Assembly (NCBI RefSeq): GCF_007096355.1 | Contig: NZ_VKDF01000002.1 | Coordinates: 62,001-126,000, forward strand | Direction of reading: 5' to 3' | From: Paracoccus sp. M683 | GTDB lineage: Bacteria > Pseudomonadota > Alphaproteobacteria > Rhodobacterales > Rhodobacteraceae | Length of the DNA: 64,000 nucleotides | Part shown: positions 8,595 through 17,023 of the stretch, in pieces | Layout of the letters: the number at the start of each line of letters is the position of its first letter | Numbering within the stretch: position 1 is the stretch's first letter | The notes under the pieces: generated by a model | The model's input: only the letters and a program-made list of their open reading frames with translations | Databases searched by the model: none | What the model was told of the DNA's origin: nothing | Position numbers and translations under genes: made by a program

Positions 8595-9416
8595 CTATCG
8601 CCCGGCCGACCAGCTGGCCGAGACGCTGCGGCGGGTTACAAATTCAGCCATCAGCCCGATCATCGCCAAGGTTATGGTGAAATAGATCGGATAGGCCAGG
8701 TTGGTCTTGTGCGGCACATAGTTGATGAAGGCATAGCCCCGCGTCTGGTCGATAATGTGGAACAGCGGATTCCACTCAAAATAAGGCAGCATGAAATTCG
8801 GCAAGGTATTCGCCACGAACATCTTGCCCGACGCGATCATGTTCAACCGCGCATAAACCGTGGTCAGCAGGCCCGCGGCCTTGGGCGCCCAGGGCCGGAT
8901 CGACAGGAAGATCAGCCCGACACAGCACCCTGAAAGCCAGGCCAGCATCAGCATGGCCAGACAGCCGACCCAATCGTTGATGACCACCGGCGTCACCAGC
9001 GCATGATACAGCCACAAGATCACCACGCAGCTCAGCATCTGGCGATACAGCACCGCCAGGGCAGCCCCCGCGATCAGCACGGCCGAGTTCATCGGTGCAT
9101 GCTTGGTCATCCCCGATGTCAGCGCGCCCGACCCCGACACCGCCCCCGAGGCCTGCACATGGGTCACAAAGACAAAGATGCCCGTCATGATGAAGATCAG
9201 GAAATCGCCGCGAATGGGCGAGGTCCGCACCCCGATCACCAGATACAGCAGCAGAAACATCCCCACCATCAGCGAGGATTGCACGATCGTCAGAAACAGG
9301 CCGATGATCGGGCTGCGATGTTCGCTGCGCAGCACATAGATGGTCTGAAAATAGATCAATTGCAGCGTGTTGAACGCCGCCTCGACCAAATTGCGGTTAC
9401 GGTGCTGTACGAACAA
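8595..9416 (-). CDS. ABC-2 type polysaccharide export permease (KpsM/CtrC-like)
   Basis: This 273-residue inner-membrane protein has about six helices and resembles the permease of ABC systems exporting capsular polysaccharide or O-antigen across the inner membrane. The P-I-R-G-D-F-L-I-F-I-M-T-G segment near residue 70 is typical of the rhodobacterial subfamily, as is the short basic N-terminus. TTG at 9416 was chosen as start: no ATG or GTG lies nearer, and M-F-x5-R-N-L matches relatives. No ATP-binding partner (KpsT-like) or KpsE/KpsD gene is in the window, so the partner must be elsewhere. It is divergent from cysQ at the edge of the polysaccharide locus. Confidence 0.82.
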   Translation of the reverse strand: MFVQHRNRNLVEAAFNTLQLIYFQTIYVLRSEHRSPIIGLFLTIVQSSLMVGMFLLLYLVIGVRTSPIRGDFLIFIMTGIFVFVTHVQASGAVSGSGALTSGMTKHAPMNSAVLIAGAALAVLYRQMLSCVVILWLYHALVTPVVINDWVGCLAMLMLAWLSGCCVGLIFLSIRPWAPKAAGLLTTVYARLNMIASGKMFVANTLPNFMLPYFEWNPLFHIIDQTRGYAFINYVPHKTNLAYPIYFTITLAMIGLMAEFVTRRSVSASWSAGR

Positions 9417-9545
9417 GGCTGAAACCTGCCTGACCCAAACTGCCGGGGCGCTTGCTCATCCCCTTCATGGCGATCATAAGAGGACAAAGGTTAAGATTCA
9501 ATCAGCGGCGGCTGCGGCCGGCCCTGTCAGAAAAGGCAAAATCCA

Positions 9546-10343
9546 ATGGAATTCGACCGATTGTCAGCCGAGATGCGCCGCCTTGCGCTGGCGGCAGGCG
9601 AGAAGATCATGGAAATCTATGATGCCGAGGATTTCGAGGTCCGCGCCAAATCCGACGACTCGCCGGTGACGGCCGCCGACGAAGCCGCCGACCAGCTGAT
9701 CGCCGCGGGGTTGCGCGCAGCCTTTCCCGAAATCGCCCTGATCACCGAGGAACAGGCCGCGACCCACGCGCAAACCGCCCAGACCTTCCTGATCGTCGAC
9801 CCGCTGGATGGCACCAAGGAATTCGTCCAGCGCCGGGGCGATTTCACCGTCAATATCGCCTATGTCGAGAATGGCGTGCCGCTGCGCGGCGTGGTCTATG
9901 CCCCGGCCAAGGGGCGGCTGTTCTATACCACCGCCGATGGCCGCTCGGTCGAGGAAAAGGGCCCGTTCGGCGATCAGCCCGGCGAAACCAGCCCGATCGG
10001 CGTGAACCCCATGCCCGACAATCGCGGGCTGATGGTGGTGGCATCCAAATCGCATCGCGACGCGGCGACCGATGATTACATCGCCCGCTATGCCGCGCGC
10101 GACATGACCAGCGCGGGATCCTCATTGAAATTCTGCCTGGTCGCGACGGGCGAGGCAGATCTTTATCCGCGTCTTGGCCGCACGATGGAATGGGACACGG
10201 CGGCGGGCGATGCGGTGCTGCGCGGCGCGGGTGGCGAGGTCGTGCGATTCGACGATCACACGCCGATGACCTATGGCAAGCCCGGTTTCGAAAACCCCTT
10301 CTTCATCGCCTTCGCCCCCGGCGTCTTGCTGGTCAAGGACTGA
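9546..10343 (+). CDS. cysQ: 3'(2'),5'-bisphosphate nucleotidase
   Basis: CysQ dephosphorylates 3'-phosphoadenosine 5'-phosphate (PAP), the inhibitory by-product of sulfotransferases and of PAPS reduction, to AMP. The 265-residue protein has the lithium-sensitive phosphatase motifs: T-E-E (residues 67-69), DPLDGTKEF (85-93) and the C-terminal E-W-D-T-A-A-G-D-A-V-L, which together bind the metals. It is the first gene of a rightward run including kdsB and, further on, a sulfotransferase, so PAP removal linked to glycan sulfation is likely. It could instead serve general sulfur assimilation. Confidence 0.92.
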   Translation: MEFDRLSAEMRRLALAAGEKIMEIYDAEDFEVRAKSDDSPVTAADEAADQLIAAGLRAAFPEIALITEEQAATHAQTAQTFLIVDPLDGTKEFVQRRGDFTVNIAYVENGVPLRGVVYAPAKGRLFYTTADGRSVEEKGPFGDQPGETSPIGVNPMPDNRGLMVVASKSHRDAATDDYIARYAARDMTSAGSSLKFCLVATGEADLYPRLGRTMEWDTAAGDAVLRGAGGEVVRFDDHTPMTYGKPGFENPFFIAFAPGVLLVKD

Positions 10344-10346
10344 ACC

Positions 10347-11147
10347 ATGTCGGTGGTGATCATCATTCCCGCGCGCTTTGCCTCGACCCGCTATCCGGGC
10401 AAACCGCTGGTCGAACTGCGCGGCGCGGGCGGTCAGGCACGCAGCCTGATCCGGCGCAGCTGGGATGCCGCCATGGCCGTTCCGGGCATCGACCGCGTCG
10501 TTGTCGCCACCGATGACGACCGCATCCGCGACCATGCCCAGGGCTTCGGCGCCGAGGTCGTGATGACCTCGACCGCCTGCCGCAATGGCACCGAACGCTG
10601 CGCCGAGGCGGTGGCCAATATGGGCATCTCGCCCGAGATCGTGGTCAATCTGCAAGGCGATGCGCCGCTGACCCCGGCCTGGTTCATCGAGGATCTGATC
10701 GAGGGCATGCGCGCCGATGCCGGCGCCGATCTGGCAACGCCAGTGCTGATGTGCAACGGCCGGATGCGGGCCGAGCTGATCGCGGACCGGCAGGCCGGCC
10801 GCGTCGGCGGCACCACCGCCGTTTTCAACCACGACATGCAGGCGCTGTATTTCTCGAAAGAGGTGGTGCCCTATGCCGCCGGCCCCTTTGCCGATGATGA
10901 GGAAACCCCGGTTTTTCATCATGTTGGCGTCTATGCCTATCGCCCCGATGCGCTGGCTGCCTATGCCGGCTGGCCCGAAGGGCGGCTGGAAAAGCTGGAA
11001 GGTCTGGAACAGCTGCGCTTTCTGGAACGCGGCCGGCGGATCCGTTGTGTCCGGGTCGAGGCCCGCGGACGCGAGTTCTGGGAACTGAACAACCCCGAGG
11101 ACGTTGCAAAGCTTGAAACAATGATGACCAGGATGGGTCTCGACTAG
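10347..11147 (+). CDS. 3-deoxy-manno-octulosonate cytidylyltransferase-like protein
   Basis: This 266-residue nucleotidyltransferase of the KdsB family is predicted to make CMP-Kdo (or a related CMP-ulosonate) from CTP, for lipid A-core or a capsule linker. The N-terminus IIIPARFASTRYPGKPL is the nucleotide-binding signature, and N-G-T-E-R-C matches the x-G-T-D/E-R motif. The canonical V-N-x-Q-G-D-E-P is here N-L-Q-G-D-A-P-L, with Ala for Glu, and there is an insertion around residues 130-150 rich in R and G. This suggests a capsule-type paralogue (KpsU-like) rather than the housekeeping KdsB. It follows cysQ by three bases. Confidence 0.8.
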   Translation: MSVVIIIPARFASTRYPGKPLVELRGAGGQARSLIRRSWDAAMAVPGIDRVVVATDDDRIRDHAQGFGAEVVMTSTACRNGTERCAEAVANMGISPEIVVNLQGDAPLTPAWFIEDLIEGMRADAGADLATPVLMCNGRMRAELIADRQAGRVGGTTAVFNHDMQALYFSKEVVPYAAGPFADDEETPVFHHVGVYAYRPDALAAYAGWPEGRLEKLEGLEQLRFLERGRRIRCVRVEARGREFWELNNPEDVAKLETMMTRMGLD

Positions 11148-11204
11148 CGCAGCGCCATATTCCGCCGAAACTTGCTGTTTGTTAAGCCTGTTGCCCGAGA
11201 TGGG

Positions 11205-11233
11205 TTGAAGCGGGCTTGTTGGTGTATGATAAT
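11205..11233 (+). promoter_or_regulatory. candidate sigma-70 promoter before galU
   Basis: TTGAAG (11205-11210), exactly 17 bases, then GATAAT (11228-11233), about 62 bases before the galU start. It lies in a 148-base gap after kdsB and would restart transcription for the galU-sulfotransferase run. Confidence 0.45.
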
Positions 11234-11295
11234 TCTGCTGGGCGCGTCGCGGCTGATGCTGACGACTGTTGGCACTGGTTTGCAGGAGAATAGCG

Positions 11296-12189
11296 ATGAG
11301 CCGCAAAGTAACCAAAGCGATCTTTCCGGTCGCGGGGCTGGGAACCCGCTTCCTGCCCGCGACGAAAAGCATCCCGAAAGAGATCATGACGCTGGTTGAC
11401 CGCCCGCTGATCCAATATGCGATCGACGAGGCGCGGGCGGCCGGCATCAAGGAATTCATCTTCGTCACCTCGCGCGGCAAGGGCGCGCTGGAGGATTATT
11501 TCGACCATGCGCATGAACTGGAATCCAGCCTGCGCAAGGCCGGAAAAAAAGACCTGCTGCAATTGCTGAACGAAACCAACATGGAATCGGGGGCCATCGC
11601 CTATATTCGCCAGCACAAGGCGCTTGGGCTGGGCCATGCGGTCTGGTGCGCGCGTCGCCTGCTGGCGAACGAACCCTTTGCCGTGATCCTGACCGATGAC
11701 GTGATCATGGGCGAGCCGCCCTGCCTGCAACAGATGATCGAGGCCTATGGCGAAACCGGCGGCAGTATGGTCGCCACGATGGAAGTCTCGCCGGCAAAGA
11801 CCTCGTCCTATGGCGTGCTGGACATTGCCGAGGATATGGGCGCGATCGTCAAGGCCAAGGGCATGGTCGAAAAGCCCAAGCCCGGCACCGAGCCGTCAAA
11901 TCTGGCGGTCATCGGGCGCTATATCCTTGCGCCGACGGTGATGCAGAACCTGAACAAGCTGAAACAGGGATCCGGCGGCGAGATCCAGCTGACCGACGCC
12001 ATCGCCGACGAGATCACCGAAGGCCGCGATGTCTTTGGCCTGCGCTTCCGTGGCCAGCGTTTCGATTGCGGGTCAAAGGCGGGTTTCCTGCAAGCCACCG
12101 TCGCCTTCGGCCTGGCGCGAGACGAGTTGAAGGACGAACTGGCCGAATTCCTGACCGACATCATGTCGATGCGCAAGGCGGCCGAATAG
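11296..12189 (+). CDS. galU: UTP-glucose-1-phosphate uridylyltransferase
   Basis: GalU makes UDP-glucose from UTP and glucose 1-phosphate in the cytoplasm. The 297-residue protein carries FPVAGLGTRFLPATKSIPKE at the N-terminus (nucleotide- and Mg-binding loop), and G-E-I-Q-L-T-D-A-I and V-E-K-P-K later on, all diagnostic. The start at 11296 has AGGAGA nine bases before it. galE follows after three bases, and the phosphohexomutase on the opposite strand at 18387 supplies glucose 1-phosphate, so the locus builds UDP-Glc and UDP-Gal for the glycosyltransferases downstream. Confidence 0.95.
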   Translation: MSRKVTKAIFPVAGLGTRFLPATKSIPKEIMTLVDRPLIQYAIDEARAAGIKEFIFVTSRGKGALEDYFDHAHELESSLRKAGKKDLLQLLNETNMESGAIAYIRQHKALGLGHAVWCARRLLANEPFAVILTDDVIMGEPPCLQQMIEAYGETGGSMVATMEVSPAKTSSYGVLDIAEDMGAIVKAKGMVEKPKPGTEPSNLAVIGRYILAPTVMQNLNKLKQGSGGEIQLTDAIADEITEGRDVFGLRFRGQRFDCGSKAGFLQATVAFGLARDELKDELAEFLTDIMSMRKAAE

Positions 12190-12192
12190 ACG

Positions 12193-13179
12193 ATGACCGA
12201 TTGCGTTCTGGTAACAGGGGGGGCCGGGTATATCGGCTCTCATGCTTGCAAGCAGCTTCGCGCGGCGGGTTACCTGCCGGTCAGCTTTGACAATCTCAGC
12301 ACCGGCTGGCGCGATGCGGTGAAATTCGGGCCGCTGGTGCAGGGCGATCTGCTGGATGCGCAGGCGCTGCGCGACGCCTTTGCCGAATATCAGCCGGTTG
12401 CCGTGATGCATTTCGCCGCGCTTAGCCAGGTGGGCGAGGCAATGGGCGATCCCGGCCGTTACTGGCGCGAGAACGTCACCGGAGCGCTGAACCTGATCGA
12501 GGTCGCACTGACCGCCGGGTGCAAGCGCGTGGTGTTTTCCTCGACCTGCGCCACCTATGGCGATCAGGACGGGGTGTTGCTGGACGAAGCGACACGGCAG
12601 CAGCCGCTGAACGCCTATGGCGGCAGCAAGCTGGCGATCGAACGGATGCTGACCGATTTTGGCGCCTCGCACGGGCTGGAATCGGTGATCTTCCGCTATT
12701 TCAACGTCGCCGGCGCGGACCCGGATGGCGAGATCGGCGAGTATCACCGGCCCGAAACCCACCTGATCCCGCTTGTGCTGGATGCGGCCAGCGGAAGGCG
12801 GGCGGCGCTGACGGTATATGGCACCGACTATCCCACCCGCGACGGCACCTGCCTTCGCGACTATGTTCACGTCATGGATCTTGTTGACGCCCATATCCTT
12901 GGCCTTCGCTGGCTGTTGGGCGGCAAGGGCAATGCCGTCTTCTGCCTTGGTAGCGGCAGCGGCTTCACCGTCCGCGAGGTCATGGCCAAGGCGGCCGAGG
13001 TCACCGGTCTGACCATCCCGGTCGAGGAAGGCCCGCGCCGGGGCGGTGACGCGGTCAGCCTGATCTCGGGCAGTCAGCTGGCGATCGACCAGCTGGGATG
13101 GCGCCCCGAACGGTCGCGTCTGGACCAGATGGTCGCGGATGCCTGGCGCTGGCACCAGACGGGCGGCTATCGCGGGTGA
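12193..13179 (+). CDS. galE: UDP-glucose 4-epimerase
   Basis: GalE interconverts UDP-glucose and UDP-galactose through an NAD-bound 4-keto intermediate. This 328-residue short-chain dehydrogenase-like protein begins with VTGGAGYIGSHACK (NAD-binding), has V-V-F-S-S-T-C-A-T-Y-G as the catalytic Ser/Thr segment and Y-G-G-S-K as the Y-x3-K pair, plus the R-Y-F-N-V-A-G-A substrate loop. In many GalE proteins the segment before YG is S-S-S-A-T; the Cys here is a modest variation. Its stop overlaps the GTG of the next glycosyltransferase (GTGA), indicating translational coupling. Confidence 0.93.
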   Translation: MTDCVLVTGGAGYIGSHACKQLRAAGYLPVSFDNLSTGWRDAVKFGPLVQGDLLDAQALRDAFAEYQPVAVMHFAALSQVGEAMGDPGRYWRENVTGALNLIEVALTAGCKRVVFSSTCATYGDQDGVLLDEATRQQPLNAYGGSKLAIERMLTDFGASHGLESVIFRYFNVAGADPDGEIGEYHRPETHLIPLVLDAASGRRAALTVYGTDYPTRDGTCLRDYVHVMDLVDAHILGLRWLLGGKGNAVFCLGSGSGFTVREVMAKAAEVTGLTIPVEEGPRRGGDAVSLISGSQLAIDQLGWRPERSRLDQMVADAWRWHQTGGYRG

Positions 13180-14246
13180 GTGGACACGACCGACCACTGC
13201 CCTGGTTATCGGACCTGTGGTGGGCCTATCGCCTGCGGTGGAAGCGGCGCGAATATCTGTGGCGGGCGATCCGCGCGCGGCATCAGTTGCGGACACAGGG
13301 CAATCGGACGGCGGCGATCCGGCCGGGGCAGGTGCTGTGCTTTGCCACGATCCGCAACGAAAGCCTGCGCCTGCCGGGCTTTTTGCGCCATTATCGCAAC
13401 CTGGGTGTCGATCATTTCCTTCTGGTCGTTCATGACAGCAGCGATGGCACGCTGGATCTGGTCGCGGATCAGCCCGATATTTCCGTCTGGACAAGCAGCG
13501 GATCCTATCGCGACGCCCGGTTCGGGATGGATTGGCTGGGCTGGCTGCTGGCGCGATACGGCCACGGCCACTGGTGCCTGACGGTGGATGCGGACGAGTT
13601 GTTGATCTATCCGCATTGGACCGATCAGAATCTGCACAGCCTGACCCGGCAGCTTGACCGGGACGGCCAGCCGGCCCTGGGCGCCCTGATGCTGGACCTT
13701 TACCCCAAAGGCCCTGTGGATCAGCCATCACCGCGGGATGATGATCCGCTGTCGGGCCTGGACTGGTTCGATCCCGGCCCCTACCGGATGGCCATCCAAT
13801 ATCCGAAATGGAACCGGTGGGTGCAGGGAGGCCCGCGCGAGCGTGTTTTCTTTCCTGACGCGACCGACCGGGCGCCCACGCTGAACAAGTTGCCACTGAT
13901 CCGCTGGCACCGGCGCTATGCCTATGCGAATTCGACCCATTCCGTTTTGCCGCGACGGCTGAACCAGCTTTATGACGGACCAGGCGATCCGCGCCTGTCA
14001 GGCGTGCTGCTGCATACCAAGTTCATGCCCGACGTGGCCGACCGGGCGCGCGACGAAAAGCGGCGCGGCCAGCATTTCAACGATGCCAAAGCGTTCGACA
14101 GCTACTACGATGCCCTGACCCTGGCGCCGCAGCTGTGGCATCAGGGCTCGGTTCAGCTGGCGGGCTGGCAACAATTGGTCGATCTTGGCCTGATGTCGGC
14201 TGGCCACTGGAATCCCGACATGCGGATTGTTGACGAAAAAATCTGA
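13176..14246 (+). CDS. glycosyltransferase family 2-like protein (PF13704 type), copy A
   Basis: This 356-residue cytosolic glycosyltransferase has a GT-A fold of the 'Glyco_tranf_2_4' type. After a basic N-terminal ~55 residues it shows F-A-T-I-R-N-E-S-x-R-L-P (nucleotide-sugar loop) and T-V-D-A-D-E-L-L-I-Y-P (D-x-D metal site). The conserved D-N-D/G-S-x-D-G motif reads V-H-D-S-S-D-G-T (residues 85-92), so the first Asp and Asn are replaced. I set a GTG start at 13176 that overlaps the galE stop. It is clearly paralogous to the next gene over its whole length (shared W-C-L-T-V-D, WVQGGPR and C-terminal Q-L-V-D-L-G-L). Donor and acceptor are unknown. Confidence 0.8.
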   Translation: MSGHDRPLPWLSDLWWAYRLRWKRREYLWRAIRARHQLRTQGNRTAAIRPGQVLCFATIRNESLRLPGFLRHYRNLGVDHFLLVVHDSSDGTLDLVADQPDISVWTSSGSYRDARFGMDWLGWLLARYGHGHWCLTVDADELLIYPHWTDQNLHSLTRQLDRDGQPALGALMLDLYPKGPVDQPSPRDDDPLSGLDWFDPGPYRMAIQYPKWNRWVQGGPRERVFFPDATDRAPTLNKLPLIRWHRRYAYANSTHSVLPRRLNQLYDGPGDPRLSGVLLHTKFMPDVADRARDEKRRGQHFNDAKAFDSYYDALTLAPQLWHQGSVQLAGWQQLVDLGLMSAGHWNPDMRIVDEKI

Positions 14247-14309
14247 ATATGCAGGCTTATTGGTGCTATGCAGACCTCAAAAGACCAAAGGCGAATGGCC
14301 CGATAGCCC

Positions 14310-15335
14310 GTGAGCAGTATCTTTCATAGCGAATACGGACGCTTCAAGCGGCGCATCCGGCGGCAGTATTACATGCTGCGCGCCATGCGCCGGGGCGCAA
14401 AGATGCGGCTGCTGACCGACCGGACCAACCGGATCCGGCACAGCGATGTGCTGGTCTTTACCACATTGCGCAATGAACGCGCCCGGCTGCCTTATTTCCT
14501 GGATTATTACAGAAAGCTTGGGGTCGGCCATTTCCTGTTTGTCGACAATGACAGCACCGATGGCAGCGCCACCTTTCTGGCCGGGCAGCCGGATGCCTCG
14601 GTCTGGCTGACCAGTGACAGCTATAAGACCGCGCGTTTCGGGATGGATTGGATCAACCGCCTTTTGCGCCGCTATGGGCACGATCACTGGTGCCTGACCG
14701 TCGATCCTGACGAGTTTTTCATCTATCCCCACCATGACAGCCGCCCCCTGCGCGCCTTGACCGAATGGCTGGACGCAGCCGGCGATCGCAGCTTTTCGGC
14801 CATGCTGCTGGATGTCTATCCGCGCGGCCCGGTCGAACAGGCCTTTTGCGCGGAAGGCCAGAACCCGCTGGAGGTGGCAAACTGGTTCGACGCCGCGAAT
14901 TACACGCTTCACAAGAACAACGATTACGGCAATCTGTGGATTCAGGGCGGACCGCGCGGGCGGGTGTTCTTTGCCAACCATCCCGGTCGCAGCCCGGCCC
15001 TGAACAAGATTCCGCTGGTCAAATGGAACTGGCGATATGTCTATGCCAGTTCGACCCATATGCTGCTGCCGCGCCATTTGAATGTGGTCTATGATCAGGA
15101 AGGTGGCGAACGGGCCTCGGGCTGCCTGCTGCACACCAAATTCCTGTCCAGCCTGACCGAGAAAGCCGCGGAAGAGCTGAACCGGCGTCAACATTATGCC
15201 GGCAGCCATGAATACCGGGCCTATCACAACCAGCTGAAGGCCGGCACGGTCCTGTGGTGCGAACAGTCACGAGAGTATCGGGACTGGCGCCAACTGGTCG
15301 ATCTGGGTCTGATATCGGCGGGGAACTGGTCGTGA
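14310..15335 (+). CDS. glycosyltransferase family 2-like protein (PF13704 type), copy B
   Basis: This 341-residue paralogue of the preceding gene keeps all hallmark residues: F-T-T-L-R-N-E-R-A-R-L-P, V-D-N-D-S-T-D-G-S (residues 78-86), T-V-D-P-D-E-F-F-I-Y-P and I-Q-G-G-P-R-G-R-V-F-F. The start is GTG at 14310 with only a weak ribosome site, 63 bases after copy A. The 3' end overlaps the GTG of the GT14 gene. Tandem copies with differing N-terminal motifs suggest two related linkages or acceptors in one repeat unit. Cytosolic, probably membrane-associated through its basic N-terminus. Confidence 0.82.
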   Translation: MSSIFHSEYGRFKRRIRRQYYMLRAMRRGAKMRLLTDRTNRIRHSDVLVFTTLRNERARLPYFLDYYRKLGVGHFLFVDNDSTDGSATFLAGQPDASVWLTSDSYKTARFGMDWINRLLRRYGHDHWCLTVDPDEFFIYPHHDSRPLRALTEWLDAAGDRSFSAMLLDVYPRGPVEQAFCAEGQNPLEVANWFDAANYTLHKNNDYGNLWIQGGPRGRVFFANHPGRSPALNKIPLVKWNWRYVYASSTHMLLPRHLNVVYDQEGGERASGCLLHTKFLSSLTEKAAEELNRRQHYAGSHEYRAYHNQLKAGTVLWCEQSREYRDWRQLVDLGLISAGNWS

Positions 15336-17023
15336 CGGATGCAACGGTCGATATCCGGCTTGGGGTGCTGCTGCTGTGTCACTGGCAGCTGGAAACCGCG
15401 ACACGGATGGCGCAGATCTGGGCGGATGGCGGTGCCGAGGTCGTCATCCATGTCGACGCCAAGGCCGATCCGGGCGAGTTTCAGACGATGCAGGCGGTTC
15501 TGGCCTCTCATCCGCGCATCCGCTTTTCGGCGCGCCGCGCCTGCCACTGGGGTCGCTTTGATCTGGTTCAGGCGACACAGGATGCCGCCACCGAATTGCT
15601 GCGCACGGTGCCCGATGTCAGCCATGTGTTCCTGGCATCAGGGTCATGCCTGCCGCTCCGCCCGGTCGAGGAACTGGTTGCCTATCTGCACGCAAACCGT
15701 GATCGCGATTTTATCGAAAGCGTGGCGGTCCAGGACGTGTTCTGGGCGACCGGCGGCCTGAACGAGGAACGCTTTACCTGCTTTTTCCCCTTCGACTGGC
15801 GCAATCAGCGCAAGCTGTTCGACATGTCGCTGGAGTGGCAGCGCCGGCTGAAGATCAGGCGCCGACTGCCAAAGGGGCTGGTGCCGCATCTGGGCTCGCA
15901 ATGGTGGTGTCTGACCCGGAACACGATGGATGCCATCCTGAACGATCCGCGCCGGGCCGAGTTCGATCGCTTTTTCCGCTTCAGCTGGATCCCCGACGAA
16001 AGCTATTTCCAGTCGCTTGCGCGATTGCATTCGCGCAATATCGAAAGCCGGTCACTGACGCTGTCACGCTTTGATCATCAGGGAAAACCCTATCTGCTTT
16101 ACGACGATCACCTGCAAATGCTGGAGGAATCAGGCTGCTTCGTCGCCCGCAAGGTCTGGACCGGGGCTGACCGCCTGCTGTGGCATTTTCCGCGCTCGGC
16201 CGGGGCCGACAAAGCGGCGCGAGAACCCGACCCGTCGCGTCTGGAACGAATGCTGAGCCGCGCGACCATGCTGCGAACCCAGGGACGGCCGGGGCTGTAC
16301 ATGCAAAGCCGGTTTCCCCGCCAATACTCGGAACGCGGCAAGACCGCCCGCCGCTATGCCGTCCTGCACGGCTTTTCCGACGTGATCCCCGGTTTCGAGG
16401 ACTGGCTGGCGCAGCGCGTCAATGCCGATGTCCATGGTCACCTTCTGGCGCCCGATGGGGCGCAGTTCGCCGGCGGCGCCAAATACGGGCCGGGGGCGCT
16501 GTCTGGCAATCCGAAGCTGCGCGATTACGACCCCGAGCGCTTTCTCGCATCGCTGCTTCGACTTGGTGACCGGATGCAGATCTTTCAGCAGGGGCCAAAC
16601 GACAATCAGGCCCTGAACTGGTTCATTGCCACTGATCCCAATGCGCAGCTTCTGGTGATCACCGGCGCCTGGATCGTGCCGCTGTATCGCTCGGACCTGC
16701 CTTTCGGCAAGCTGCGGAAGGTGGCCGCCCTGATGCAGCGCGCCGAGATCGAGCAGTTCAAGATCCTGAACTCACCCTGGCTGCGCGCCCGCTTGCAGAT
16801 CTGGGACCTGGCCGAGTTCGCCGCCCGCCCCGCCGCGGTCGTATCATCCGCCTTGTCGCGGCTTGACCCGACCAACGGTTCGGTTGACGATCTGCCGCCA
16901 CTTCACGACCTGTCCGGCATCGGGGCGTTTCTGCAAAGCCTGCGCAATGCCGGCCTGCGGCCCGAACTGACCGGGCATTTCCCGCCAACCGGACCAGCGA
17001 CCGAGAAAAGACCCTTGCCATGA
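15332..17023 (+). CDS. GT14 'Branch' beta-1,6-N-acetylglucosaminyltransferase-like protein with DUF5928-like C-terminus
   Basis: This 563-residue protein has an N-terminal domain (residues ~5-260) resembling the core-2/I-branching glycosyltransferase family (GT14), with A-H-P/S-H-P-R-I and L-A-S-G-S-C-L-P-L-R-P, the bacterial version of the S-G-x-D-x-P-L motif, and GSQWWCLTR. The C-terminal half (~300-563) matches what is catalogued as DUF5928 in Rhodobacteraceae, including FSDVIPGFEDWL and FQQGPNDNQALNWF. Eukaryotic GT14 enzymes transfer GlcNAc or xylose; the bacterial activity is undetermined. The GTG start overlaps the preceding stop, and the stop overlaps the sulfotransferase ATG (ATGA). 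Confidence 0.8.
   Translation: MTDATVDIRLGVLLLCHWQLETATRMAQIWADGGAEVVIHVDAKADPGEFQTMQAVLASHPRIRFSARRACHWGRFDLVQATQDAATELLRTVPDVSHVFLASGSCLPLRPVEELVAYLHANRDRDFIESVAVQDVFWATGGLNEERFTCFFPFDWRNQRKLFDMSLEWQRRLKIRRRLPKGLVPHLGSQWWCLTRNTMDAILNDPRRAEFDRFFRFSWIPDESYFQSLARLHSRNIESRSLTLSRFDHQGKPYLLYDDHLQMLEESGCFVARKVWTGADRLLWHFPRSAGADKAAREPDPSRLERMLSRATMLRTQGRPGLYMQSRFPRQYSERGKTARRYAVLHGFSDVIPGFEDWLAQRVNADVHGHLLAPDGAQFAGGAKYGPGALSGNPKLRDYDPERFLASLLRLGDRMQIFQQGPNDNQALNWFIATDPNAQLLVITGAWIVPLYRSDLPFGKLRKVAALMQRAEIEQFKILNSPWLRARLQIWDLAEFAARPAAVVSSALSRLDPTNGSVDDLPPLHDLSGIGAFLQSLRNAGLRPELTGHFPPTGPATEKRPLP

Noticed and set aside
12073..13896. 607-codon minus-strand frame opposite galU/galE/glycosyltransferase
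   Set aside because: Arg/Pro/Gly-rich shadow of three recognised genes.
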